Origin: Microbacterium oryzae
Lineage (GTDB): Bacteria > Actinomycetota > Actinomycetes > Actinomycetales > Microbacteriaceae
Length of the DNA: 64,000 nt
Assembly (NCBI RefSeq): GCF_030406385.1
Contig: NZ_JAUEPM010000011.1
Location: 1 to 64,000, forward strand
Reading direction: 5' to 3'
Shown: piece after piece, positions 32,125-39,875 of the stretch
Layout of the letters: the number at the start of each line of letters is the position of its first letter
Numbering within the stretch: position 1 is the stretch's first letter
Program-made: the position numbers and the translations under genes
Notes under the pieces: model-generated
Databases searched by the model: none
What the model saw: only the letters and a program-made list of their open reading frames with translations
What the model was told of the DNA's origin: nothing

Positions 32125-33123
32125 ATGGCGGATCAGCGGCGCGGGCCGAGCATCTACGACGTGGCGCAGCGCGCGCAGGTCTCTCATCAGACGGTGTCGC
32201 GGGTGCTCAACGACTACGCGGGGATCCGGCCGGCGACCCGCGAGCGCGTGCTCGAGGCCATCCGCGAGCTGGGGTATCGCCGCAGCGTCGCTGCCCGCAC
32301 GCTGGCGACGAGCCGCAGCCGGTCCATCGGCGTGCTGACCCCCGCGACCGCGGGATTCGGCCCGGTGAGCACCCTGCTCGCGGTGGAGCACGCCGTGCGG
32401 GCTGCCGGCTACCGGCCCCTCGTCACGAGCGTGGTCCCCGAGCCCGACGCCGTGCGCGCGGGGGTGGAGTTCCTCCTCGACCACGCGGTCGAGGCGCTCG
32501 TCGCGATCACGCCGTACCGCGTCATGGTCGCCGAGCTCGAGGGGCTCGAGCTCCCCTTCCTCACGCTGCAGGGCGGGGGAGAGGGGCTCGACGCCGTGAG
32601 CGTCGACCAGTCCGCCGCGATCGACGCGCTCGTCGACCACCTCCGCGCCCTCGGGCACACGGCCATCCAGCACATCGCAGGGCCCGCGGGCTACATCGAG
32701 GCCGACCTGCGGCGCGACGCGTTCGAGCGCTCGGCGCGCGAGCGCGGGCTGCCGCTGCTTCCCGTGCTCGCGGGCGACTGGACGGCCGACGCCGGATACG
32801 CGCTCGCCGCATCGCTCGACCCGCGCGCGACGGCGGTCGTCGCCGGCAACGACCAGATGGCGCTCGGCGTCGTGCACGGGCTGGCCGATCGCGGCGTGCG
32901 CGTGCCGGAGGACGTGAGCGTCACGGGGTTCGACGACATCCCGGAGGCCGCGCACGCGCTGCCGCCGCTGACGACCGCGCACCAGGACTTCGCCGAGATC
33001 GGGCGCCGAGCGGTGGCTCGCCTCGTCGCACGGCTCGACGGCGCGTCGGCCCCGCCGCTGGAGGCCGTGGCTCCGCGCCTCGTCGTGCGACGCTCGACCG
33101 CCGTCCCGCGCGCAGAGGGGTGA
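32125..33123 (+). CDS. LacI-family regulator of the arabinose genes
   Basis: A 332-residue repressor. The helix-turn-helix is PSIYDVAQRAQVSHQTVSRV (about 8-27) with hinge LATSRSRSIGVL, then a sugar-binding domain ending AGNDQMALGVVHGL and VTGFDDIPEAAHALPPLTT. GGGAGG lies before the ATG. It is followed by the araK-araD-araA operon in the same direction, separated by an inverted repeat, a promoter and a perfect 16-bp palindrome (33307-33322) of the type LacI proteins bind. It is most likely the repressor of that operon, a role played by unrelated AraC or GntR-type AraR proteins in other bacteria. Confidence 0.92.
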   Translation: MADQRRGPSIYDVAQRAQVSHQTVSRVLNDYAGIRPATRERVLEAIRELGYRRSVAARTLATSRSRSIGVLTPATAGFGPVSTLLAVEHAVRAAGYRPLVTSVVPEPDAVRAGVEFLLDHAVEALVAITPYRVMVAELEGLELPFLTLQGGGEGLDAVSVDQSAAIDALVDHLRALGHTAIQHIAGPAGYIEADLRRDAFERSARERGLPLLPVLAGDWTADAGYALAASLDPRATAVVAGNDQMALGVVHGLADRGVRVPEDVSVTGFDDIPEAAHALPPLTTAHQDFAEIGRRAVARLVARLDGASAPPLEAVAPRLVVRRSTAVPRAEG

Positions 33124-33140
33124 CGCGGCCGGGATGGCCG

Positions 33141-33246
33141 GGCGGGACATCTCGCAGGAGATTCGACGCCGCTCCGGGTCGGGATGCCCGTCATCCCGGC
33201 GCTCGCCGAGGTCGCAGCCCGCGAAGATCCTGCGACGTGTCCCGCC
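33141..33246. repeat. Long inverted repeat with 19-bp arms after the arabinose regulator
   Basis: GGCGGGACATCTCGCAGGA (33141-33159) faces its inverted copy at 33228-33246 with two mismatches. The 68-bp spacer contains a second perfect hairpin, GGGATG/CATCCC (33181-33197, loop CCCGT). The whole 106-bp region can fold into one branched hairpin. It starts 17 bases after the regulator stop, so it may terminate that gene, but it is larger than an ordinary terminator. Confidence 0.72.
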
Positions 33247-33264
33247 AGCGCTGCGCGGCGGCGA

Positions 33265-33293
33265 TTGCGGCTCGGGGAAAGGGCCGGTAATCT
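33265..33293 (+). promoter_or_regulatory. Probable promoter of the araK-araD-araA operon
   Basis: TTGCGG (33265-33270) and TAATCT (33288-33293) are spaced by 17 bp, matching the -35/-10 layout. Transcription would begin near 33300, placing the palindromic operator at 33307-33322 just downstream of the start, where a bound repressor blocks RNA polymerase. Confidence 0.55.
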
Positions 33294-33306
33294 TGCCGGG
33301 GCGCTG

Positions 33307-33322
33307 ATGTGAGCGCTCACAT
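33307..33322. promoter_or_regulatory. Palindromic LacI-family operator
   Basis: ATGTGAGCGCTCACAT is a perfect 16-bp palindrome centred on CG, the hallmark of LacI-family operators. It lies between the probable promoter and the AGGAGG ribosome site of the araK-like gene, and directly downstream of the LacI-family gene likely to encode its repressor. Confidence 0.75.
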
Positions 33323-33337
33323 GGTCGAGGAGGACGG

Positions 33338-34945
33338 ATGTCGGAAGCAATCGCGCGGGCATCGCTGGGGATCGAGCTGGGCTCCACCCGCATCAAGGCG
33401 TGCCTGGTGGCACCGGATGGCACGACGCTCGCCACCGGCGGGTTCACGTGGGAGAACCAGCTCGTGGACGGGCTGTGGACCTACTCGCTCGACGACGTGC
33501 GCGCGGGCCTCCAGGCTGCGTACGCAGAGCTCGCCGACGCCGTCGAGCGCGAGCACGGCGCGAAGCCGACCTCCTTCGCCGCGATCGGCGTCTCGGCCAT
33601 GATGCACGGCTACCTCGCGTTCGACGAGGGTGGCGAGCTGCTCGTGCCGTTCCGCACCTGGCGCAACACGAACACCGGCCAGGCCGCGGCCGAGCTCAGC
33701 GAGGCGTTCGGTTTCGCCATCCCGCTGCGGTGGTCCGTCGCGCACCTGCATCAGGCGATCATCGACGGCGAGGACCATGTCTCCCGTGTGCACGCCATCA
33801 CGACTCTCGCCGGCTACGTCCACGGGTTGCTGACCGGGCGCCGCGTGCTGGGCGTCGGCGACGCCTCGGGAATGTTCCCCATCGACACCGTCACGGGCAC
33901 CTACGACGCGGCGATGCTCGCGACCTTCGACGAGCGCGCGGCCGCCCACGGCGCCGCCGGTCTTCGCATCGCGGACCTGCTGCCCGAGGTCCGCAGCGCG
34001 GGGGAGGACGCCGGCGAGCTCACGGCTGCGGGGGCTGCGCTCCTCGACCCGACCGGCGCGCTGCAGCCGGGCGCTCCGCTCTGCCCGCCCGAGGGGGATG
34101 CCGGAACGGGCATGGTGGCGACCGGAGCGGTCGCCCCGCGCACCGGCAACGTCAGCGCCGGCACCAGCATCTTCGCCATGGTCGTGCTCGAGGAGGGGCC
34201 GCGCACCCCGCACGAGGAGATCGACATCGTGACGACGCCGGCCGGTGACGCCGTCGCGATGGTGCACTGCAACAACGGCGCGAGCGAGCTGAACGCCTGG
34301 GCCGATGTCTTCGGCGAGTTCGCCGCCGCGCTCGGGCACCCCGTCGCCCCCGACGCGGTGTTCGAGGCGCTGCTCGGCTCCGCGCTCACGGCCGAGGCCG
34401 ACAGCGGCATGCTCGTCTACAACTTCCTCTCCGGAGAGCCGATCGCCGGTCTCGACGAGGGGCGCCCGCTCTTCGTGCGCACGCCCGGGTCCCGTCTCTC
34501 CCTCGCGTCGTTCGCCCGGGCTCAGCTCCAGGGAGCGTTCGCCGCGCTCAGCCTCGGCATGCGCACGCTGACCGACGAGGGCGTCGCGATCGAGGCGATG
34601 CGCGCGCACGGCGGCATGTTCCGCACGCGCGGCGTCGCGCAGCGGATCCTCGCGGCCGCCCTCGGCGCCCCGGTCTCCGTCTCCGAGACGGCGGGCGAGG
34701 GCGGGGCCTGGGGGATCGCGGTGCTCGGCCAGTACCGGCGCGCGGTGCTCGACGGTTCGGCGGATGGCCGGGACCTGTCGTCCTGGCTGGACGAGGAGCT
34801 CTTCGCCGACGCGGCCGCCGAGGCCGTCGTCCCGGAGGCGGCGGACGTCGCCGCCTTCGACACCTACCTGCAGCGCTGGCGCCGCGGCCTCGCGGTGGAA
34901 GCCGCGGCGGTGGCCGCCGTGCCCAACGCCGACACCCGAGAGTGA
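33338..34945 (+). CDS. FGGY-family kinase, probable L-ribulokinase of the AraK type
   Basis: A 535-residue sugar kinase. The ATP-site start GIELGSTRIKACLVAPDG and the sequence WENQLVDGLWTYSLDDVRAG are characteristic of the non-orthologous ribulokinase (AraK) described from Clostridium acetobutylicum and found in Bacteroidetes and some actinobacteria, rather than classical AraB. The second FGGY half has GTSIFAMVV and a C-terminal GGMFRTRGVAQRILAAALG. Its place before araD and araA, with only nine bases to araD, gives the function: phosphorylation of L-ribulose to L-ribulose 5-phosphate. AGGAGG precedes the ATG. The AraK label rests on recalled motif similarity. Confidence 0.88.
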   Translation: MSEAIARASLGIELGSTRIKACLVAPDGTTLATGGFTWENQLVDGLWTYSLDDVRAGLQAAYAELADAVEREHGAKPTSFAAIGVSAMMHGYLAFDEGGELLVPFRTWRNTNTGQAAAELSEAFGFAIPLRWSVAHLHQAIIDGEDHVSRVHAITTLAGYVHGLLTGRRVLGVGDASGMFPIDTVTGTYDAAMLATFDERAAAHGAAGLRIADLLPEVRSAGEDAGELTAAGAALLDPTGALQPGAPLCPPEGDAGTGMVATGAVAPRTGNVSAGTSIFAMVVLEEGPRTPHEEIDIVTTPAGDAVAMVHCNNGASELNAWADVFGEFAAALGHPVAPDAVFEALLGSALTAEADSGMLVYNFLSGEPIAGLDEGRPLFVRTPGSRLSLASFARAQLQGAFAALSLGMRTLTDEGVAIEAMRAHGGMFRTRGVAQRILAAALGAPVSVSETAGEGGAWGIAVLGQYRRAVLDGSADGRDLSSWLDEELFADAAAEAVVPEAADVAAFDTYLQRWRRGLAVEAAAVAAVPNADTRE

Positions 34946-34953
34946 GGAACGTC

Positions 34954-35667
34954 ATGTCCGACTTCAGCCCAGAGGTCCAGGCCTCGATCGACCGCGTGCG
35001 CGCCGATGTCGCGAAGCTCCACGGCGAGCTCACCCGCTACGGGCTCGTCGTGTGGACCGGCGGCAACGTGTCCGGCCGCGTGCCGGGCGCCGACCTCTTC
35101 GTCATCAAGCCGTCCGGCGTCAGCTACGACGACCTCGCGCCGGAGAACATGATCCTCTGCGACCTCGACGGCGACGTCATCGAAGGCACACCCGGGTCGG
35201 AGCGGAGCCCCTCGAGCGACACCGAGGCGCACGCCTACGTGTACCGCAACATGCCCGAGGTCGGCGGCGTCGTGCACACGCACTCCACCTACGCCGTGGC
35301 GTGGGCCGCGCGGGCTGAGCCGATCCCCTGCGTGATCACCGGCATGGCCGACGAGTTCGGCGGCGAGATCCCGGTCGGCCCGTTCGCCGTCATCGGCGAC
35401 GACTCGATCGGCCGGGGGATCGTCGAAACGCTCCGCGGTCACCGCTCGCGCGCGGTCCTCATGAAGAACCACGGCCCCTTCACGATCGGCAAGGACGCGA
35501 AGGACGCCGTCAAGGCGGCCGTCATGGTCGAGGACGCCGCGCGCAGCGTGCACATCGCCCGGCAGCTCGGCGAGCCCGTGGCGATCCCGCAGGAGAAGAT
35601 CGACCACCTCTACAACCGCTACCAGAACGTGTACGGACAGACGCCCCAGGGAGGCATGAACCGATGA
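34954..35667 (+). CDS. araD: L-ribulose-5-phosphate 4-epimerase
   Basis: A 237-residue class II aldolase/AraD enzyme that converts L-ribulose 5-phosphate to D-xylulose 5-phosphate. Visible sites are [10 protein letters not shown] and [10 protein letters not shown] (phosphate binding), [12 protein letters not shown] (Asp), [12 protein letters not shown] (two zinc His) and [13 protein letters not shown] (third His). The ATG at 34954 is taken because GTGAGGA lies just before it; an in-frame GTG four codons earlier overlaps that site. The stop overlaps the araA ATG. Confidence 0.95.
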   Translation: MSDFSPEVQASIDRVRADVAKLHGELTRYGLVVWTGGNVSGRVPGADLFVIKPSGVSYDDLAPENMILCDLDGDVIEGTPGSERSPSSDTEAHAYVYRNMPEVGGVVHTHSTYAVAWAARAEPIPCVITGMADEFGGEIPVGPFAVIGDDSIGRGIVETLRGHRSRAVLMKNHGPFTIGKDAKDAVKAAVMVEDAARSVHIARQLGEPVAIPQEKIDHLYNRYQNVYGQTPQGGMNR

Positions 35668-37184
35668 GCCGCAGCATCATCCCGGATCTCGCACAGCAGG
35701 AGGTCTGGTTCCTCACCGGAAGCCAGCACCTCTACGGCGAGGAGACGCTCCGCCAGGTGGCCGAGCAGTCGCAGCAGGTCGCGCAGGGGCTCGTCGACTC
35801 GCCGGATGTCCCGGTGCGGGTCGTCTGGAAGCCGGTCCTCACCGGGTCGGATGAGATCCGACGCCTGATCCTCGAGGCGAACGCCGATGACAGCGTGGTC
35901 GGCCTCATCGCGTGGATGCACACCTTCAGCCCCGCCAAGATGTGGATCGCGGGCCTGAACGCGCTGCAGAAGCCGCTCCTGCACCTGCACACGCAGGTGA
36001 ACGTCGAGCTCCCGTATGCCGAGATCGACATGGACTTCATGAACCTGAACCAGGCCGCGCACGGCGACCGCGAGTTCGGCTACATCGAGACGCGCCTCGG
36101 CGTGCCGCGCACCACGGTCGTCGGCCACGTCAGTGACCCGCAGGTCACCGCACGCGTGGGGGTGTGGGCGCGCGCCGCCGCCGGTCGCGCGGCCGCGCAG
36201 GGGCTGAAGCTCGCGCGCTTCGGCGACAACATGCGCTTCGTCGCCGTGACCGAGGGCGACAAGACCGAGGCGGAGATCCGGCTCGGCGTGCAGGTGAACA
36301 CGTGGGGCGTGAACGACCTCGTCGAGGCCGTGGACGCCGCGAGCGAGGCCGACGTCGACGCGCTCATCGAGGAGTACCTCGATCTCTACGATGTCGCGGA
36401 GGAGCTGCGCCCGGGCGGCGAGCGCGCGGAGTCGCTGCGTTACGGCGCGAAGGTGGAGATCGGCCTGCGCTCCTTCCTCGAGGCGGGCGGCTTCAGCGCC
36501 TTCACGACCTCCTTCGAGGACCTCGGCGGTCTGCGGCAGCTCCCCGGCCTCGCCGTGCAGCGGCTCATGGCCGACGGCTACGGCTTCGGCGCCGAGGGCG
36601 ACTGGAAGACGGCGGTGCTCGTGCGTCTCGCGTCGGTCATGGGTGCTGGCCTCCCGGGCGGCGCGAGCCTGATGGAGGACTACACGTACCACCTCGAGGC
36701 GGGCAACGAGCTCATCCTCGGCGCGCACATGCTCGAGGTGAGCCCATCGCTCACCACCGCCAAGCCCCGCCTCGAGGTGCACCCGCTGGGCATCGGCGAC
36801 CGCGAGGACCCGGTGCGCCTGGTCTTCACCGCCGACGCCGGACCCGCCGTCGTCGTCGCGATGAGCGACATGCGCGACCGCTTCCGCCTCGTGGCGAACG
36901 TCGTCGAGAACGTCGACCTTCCCGCGCCCATGCCGAAGCTGCCCGTCGGGCATGCCCTGTGGCGTCCGGCACCGGACTTCCACACGTCGGCGGCGGCGTG
37001 GCTCGCGGCGGGAGCCGCGCACCACACCGTGATGTCGACGCAGATCGGTGTCGACGTGTTCCGCGACTTCGCGAAGATGTCGGGCATCGAGCTCGTCACC
37101 ATCGACGACGACACGACGCTGCACGGCTTCGAGCGCGAGCTCCGCTGGAACGCGGTGTACTACCGGGTGGCCCAGGGGCTCTGA
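35664..37184 (+). CDS. araA: L-arabinose isomerase
   Basis: A 506-residue isomerase (500 in E. coli) converting L-arabinose to L-ribulose. It starts [27 protein letters not shown], the family N-terminus, and has [32 protein letters not shown], the metal and active-site segment [17 protein letters not shown] with [13 protein letters not shown], and the HH pair of [15 protein letters not shown] overlap with araD and the terminator at 37196 mark it as the last gene of the operon. Confidence 0.97.
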   Translation: MSRSIIPDLAQQEVWFLTGSQHLYGEETLRQVAEQSQQVAQGLVDSPDVPVRVVWKPVLTGSDEIRRLILEANADDSVVGLIAWMHTFSPAKMWIAGLNALQKPLLHLHTQVNVELPYAEIDMDFMNLNQAAHGDREFGYIETRLGVPRTTVVGHVSDPQVTARVGVWARAAAGRAAAQGLKLARFGDNMRFVAVTEGDKTEAEIRLGVQVNTWGVNDLVEAVDAASEADVDALIEEYLDLYDVAEELRPGGERAESLRYGAKVEIGLRSFLEAGGFSAFTTSFEDLGGLRQLPGLAVQRLMADGYGFGAEGDWKTAVLVRLASVMGAGLPGGASLMEDYTYHLEAGNELILGAHMLEVSPSLTTAKPRLEVHPLGIGDREDPVRLVFTADAGPAVVVAMSDMRDRFRLVANVVENVDLPAPMPKLPVGHALWRPAPDFHTSAAAWLAAGAAHHTVMSTQIGVDVFRDFAKMSGIELVTIDDDTTLHGFERELRWNAVYYRVAQGL

Positions 37185-37195
37185 GCGGTCCAGAT

Positions 37196-37226
37196 CCCCG
37201 TCGCGCCGTCCGCTGGCGCGGCGGGG
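37196..37226 (+). terminator. Terminator of the arabinose operon
   Basis: CCCCGTCGCGCC (37196-37207) pairs with GGCGCGGCGGGG (37215-37226) with one G-T wobble; the loop is GTCCGCT. It starts 11 bases after the araA stop. Confidence 0.75.
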
Positions 37227-37273
37227 ACCGGCTCATCCATGCTCCTGAATGACTTTTTTCGCCGATTTCGCGA

Positions 37274-37299
37274 ATGTGTCCCCCAAATGGGGGACACAT
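37274..37299. promoter_or_regulatory. Perfect 26-bp palindrome upstream of the cold-shock gene
   Basis: Arms ATGTGTCCCCCA and its exact inverted copy are separated by AA. The sequence stands alone, not at a gene end, within the 323-bp gap between araA and the cold-shock gene. TAGTCT (37304-37309), a possible -10 element, lies five bases beyond, which would put the palindrome over the -35 region, as for an operator. It could also be an RNA hairpin. Confidence 0.55.
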
Positions 37300-37507
37300 G
37301 CCGTAGTCTGTTCTCAGACGCACCTCTCGGTCGTCCAGCCCTCATCGCCATCCCCCCTGGCCGATGGGGGCTGATCTCATTTCTGGCGATCTGCCGACCA
37401 TCTCGTCATTCGAGGACTTCGCCCTATCCTTTTGCTCCGCACTCCCGTACGGTGGGCCTAAGCCGGTGCGAAATCTGCGCCGGTACCTCTAAATAGAACG
37501 GCAGTAC
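37300..37507 (+). promoter_or_regulatory. Long leader region of the cold-shock gene
   Basis: About 200 bp without an open frame of interest precede the cold-shock ATG. It is less GC-rich than its surroundings and contains CTATCCTTTTGCTCC and a small stem CCGG-TGCG/GCGCCGG near 37463-37484. Long structured 5' leaders are usual for cold-shock genes, where they act in temperature control. The promoter itself could not be placed with certainty, and no strong ribosome site other than AGAACGG is seen. Confidence 0.4.
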
Positions 37508-37714
37508 ATGAGCACGCAGGGCACCGTCAAGTGGTTCAACTCGGAGAAGGGCTTCGGCTTCATCGCTCCTGACGAGGGCGGCTCCGACGTCTTCGCGCAC
37601 TACACCGCGATCACCGCGAGCGGCTACCGCTCGCTCGAAGAGAACCAGCGGGTCGAGTTCGAGATCGCCCAGGGCCCCAAGGGCCTGCAGGCGGAGAACA
37701 TCCGACCGCTGTAA
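37508..37714 (+). CDS. Cold-shock protein (CspA family)
   Basis: A 68-residue OB-fold protein, the standard length. It starts [20 protein letters not shown], containing the RNP1 motif KGFGFI, and RNP2 follows as DVFAHYTAI; the end [16 protein letters not shown] is also typical. It binds single-stranded RNA and DNA and melts RNA structure in the cold or in normal growth. It stands as a single gene between two terminators, with a long leader. Confidence 0.97.
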   Translation: MSTQGTVKWFNSEKGFGFIAPDEGGSDVFAHYTAITASGYRSLEENQRVEFEIAQGPKGLQAENIRPL

Positions 37715-37728
37715 ACCTCAGCCTTCGG

Positions 37729-37760
37729 GGGCCCGTGCGATCGATTCGCCGGGCCCTTCT
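37729..37760 (+). terminator. Terminator of the cold-shock gene
   Basis: GGGCCCG (37729-37735) pairs with CGGGCCC (37750-37756), followed by TTCT. The loop is 14 bases. It lies 14 bases after the stop. Confidence 0.55.
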
Positions 37761-37805
37761 CCGTGCCCGGGCCGTTCCCTCACGAGGGATGCCGCCCGGG
37801 CATCG

Positions 37806-39080
37806 TCATGTCCGGGCGCGGTCCCGGTCGTAGTCGGCGAGCGCCTTCGCGTCCTCCGCGTGACGGATGGCCCGGCGCGCGTCGTCGAGAGCCTCCACGG
37901 GGTCTGCCGTCTGCCGGGCCTGGGCGAGCTGCGTCCGTGCGGCGTCGAGGCGCACCCGCGCCTCGAGGGATGATTCCCGCCCCACCGTCGCCTCCGCGCG
38001 AGCGAGGGCGCTCCGCGCGGCAGCCAGCGTCCCGGGCAGGGCGCTGCGCGCTCCCAGCAGGCGCTGCTGCGCGGTGCGCGCGTCGGCGAGCGCCCTGTCG
38101 AGCCGGTCGCGCAGGCGTGCGATGGCCTCGTTCGTCGCGACGGGGCGACGATCCGCCTGCACGCGCAGACCGTCGAGCTCGTCCGCCGCGCGCGCGATCT
38201 CGTCACCCAGGCGCTCCGCGTCGACCGGCTCGAGGGCGGCTCGCATCGCCGTCGCCGAGCGGATGGCCGCGGCCGCGGCTTCGAGCTCGTCGGGCACCGC
38301 CTGCGCGGCCTGAAGGACGATCCGGTGACGCTCCTCGAGGGCGCGACTGCGCTGCTCGGCCGTCCGGAGGCGCCGTTCCGCCTCGGCGAGGTCGTCGAGC
38401 GGGGACTGCGTCGGGTCCTCCGCGCAGCGAGCGGCCGCGTCGAGCCGGCGTGCGGCGTCGTCCAGCGCGGCTCGGGCGGCGGTCGCGGCATCCGCCGCGT
38501 CCGTCCACTCCTCGGGGTCTGCGCGCCCCGCCAGCTCGCGCAGGAGGACCGCCGGATCGCCCATCCGGCCCTCGACCTCGATCAGGCGCACGCGGGCGGC
38601 GTCGATCTGCGCGCCGGCGGTCACGTTCGCCTCGATCCACGCGTCGTGTGCGGTCCGCGCCGCCGCGAGCGACCGCAGGGCCGACTCCAGGCGCGCGCTG
38701 AGGGCGCGCGTCCGCCGCCGAATCCGTGCGGGGAGCTCGGTCGACTTCCGCAGGTCGCGGTACTCGGCGAACGCGTCGTCTCGCGTGTGCTGGGCGGTCA
38801 TGCGCGCGCGCCGCAGCGTCGGGGGCGGGTCGCCGCCGTACAGAGCCCCGGAGAGCGAGAGCTCCAGCTCGAGCTCGTCGAGGTCGTCGTCGAGCCGCAC
38901 CAGAGTCGCGCCGACCGCGTCGAGCGCTGCGTCGGCCTTCGCCCGCGCTCGACGCCCGCGGCGCGCTCGCTTGACGAGCCAGACCGTGAGCACGACGGCG
39001 AGGGCGGCGCCCGCGAACACGATGGCGGCGGGCACCAGCCAGACGAGCACGTCCTCGGGCTCGATGTCGATGTCCAGCAT
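37806..39080 (-). CDS. Membrane-anchored coiled-coil protein
   Basis: A 424-residue protein of unknown function. The N-terminus (about 12-36, LVWLVPAAIVFAGAALAVVLTV) is a single membrane helix followed by an Arg-rich stop-transfer stretch. Almost all the rest is Ala/Arg/Glu-rich heptad-like helix, predicted long coiled coils with no catalytic motif. The composition is like the C-terminal parts of actinobacterial TPM-domain (YgcG) proteins, but no TPM domain is present. It follows the HAD gene by ten bases on the same strand, so the two are likely cotranscribed. Confidence 0.85.
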   Translation of the reverse strand: MLDIDIEPEDVLVWLVPAAIVFAGAALAVVLTVWLVKRARRGRRARAKADAALDAVGATLVRLDDDLDELELELSLSGALYGGDPPPTLRRARMTAQHTRDDAFAEYRDLRKSTELPARIRRRTRALSARLESALRSLAAARTAHDAWIEANVTAGAQIDAARVRLIEVEGRMGDPAVLLRELAGRADPEEWTDAADAATAARAALDDAARRLDAAARCAEDPTQSPLDDLAEAERRLRTAEQRSRALEERHRIVLQAAQAVPDELEAAAAAIRSATAMRAALEPVDAERLGDEIARAADELDGLRVQADRRPVATNEAIARLRDRLDRALADARTAQQRLLGARSALPGTLAAARSALARAEATVGRESSLEARVRLDAARTQLAQARQTADPVEALDDARRAIRHAEDAKALADYDRDRART

Positions 39081-39090
39081 GGCGCGAGGA

Positions 39091-39783
39091 CTACGCCGCG
39101 TCGCGCTGCTCGGAGATCAGCACGGCGCGCAGCTGGTCGATGTCGTCGACGACCGCGATCGCGCCTTCCTCTTCGCCCGGCGTGCCGAAGCCCCACCGCA
39201 CGAAGACGACCGGCACGCCGTGCTCGGTCGCGCCGTCGACGTCGTGGTGCCGGTCGCCGACGAGCACCGGACGCGAGGTGTCGACGCCGGCTTCCTCCAG
39301 CCGCTTCAGGGCCCTGGCGAGGACCGTCGACTTCGTGTCGAGGACGTCGGCATCCGACGACGCCCCGTTGATCGAGGTGAAGCAGCCGTCGAGGCCGTAG
39401 TGCTCGAGGATGGCCCGCACCTGGTTCTCGGGCTTGGTGCTGGCGGTCGACTGCGGCACCCCGGCCGCGTTCACGGCGTGGATGAGGTCGGCGACACCCG
39501 GATAGAGGGCGACGGACTCCGCATAGCCCTCGCGGGCGGCGAGCTCGCGGTAGCGCGCCACGGCGTCGACGGCCTCGTCGGCGCTCAGCATGCCGCGCAC
39601 CTGGAAGGACTCGAGCATCGGCGGGCCGATCCACGCCGACAGCTCCTCAGGCGGGGGCGGAGTGCGACCGAGGTCGGTGAGCACCTGCGTGATGCGCGGC
39701 AGGATGCCGGCCGAGGCGTCGGCGACCGTGCCGTCGACGTCCCAGAGGATGCAGGACCAGGGGGAGTTCTCGGACGACGCCAT
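39091..39783 (-). CDS. HAD-family hydrolase (phosphoglycolate-phosphatase-like)
   Basis: A 230-residue enzyme. Motif I is WDVDGTV with nucleophile Asp15 and acid Asp17; motif II is STASTKPENQV; the Lys of motif III lies in DVLDTKSTVLARAL; motif IV is VLVGDRHHDVDGA. A small helical cap (about 25-90, LSAWIGPPMLESFQ) identifies subfamily IA, as in phosphoglycolate phosphatases and pyrophosphatase PpaX. It hydrolyses a small phosphate ester in the cytoplasm; the substrate is not defined. Confidence 0.93.
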   Translation of the reverse strand: MASSENSPWSCILWDVDGTVADASAGILPRITQVLTDLGRTPPPPEELSAWIGPPMLESFQVRGMLSADEAVDAVARYRELAAREGYAESVALYPGVADLIHAVNAAGVPQSTASTKPENQVRAILEHYGLDGCFTSINGASSDADVLDTKSTVLARALKRLEEAGVDTSRPVLVGDRHHDVDGATEHGVPVVFVRWGFGTPGEEEGAIAVVDDIDQLRAVLISEQRDAA

Positions 39784-39875
39784 GATGCCACCCTATCGAC
39801 GGGCCGGATGGGCGGCCTGCCGCGATCCCTGCGCGCCGCTGGCGGTGGACCATCCGCTCGTGCTTGTCTCCCGAT

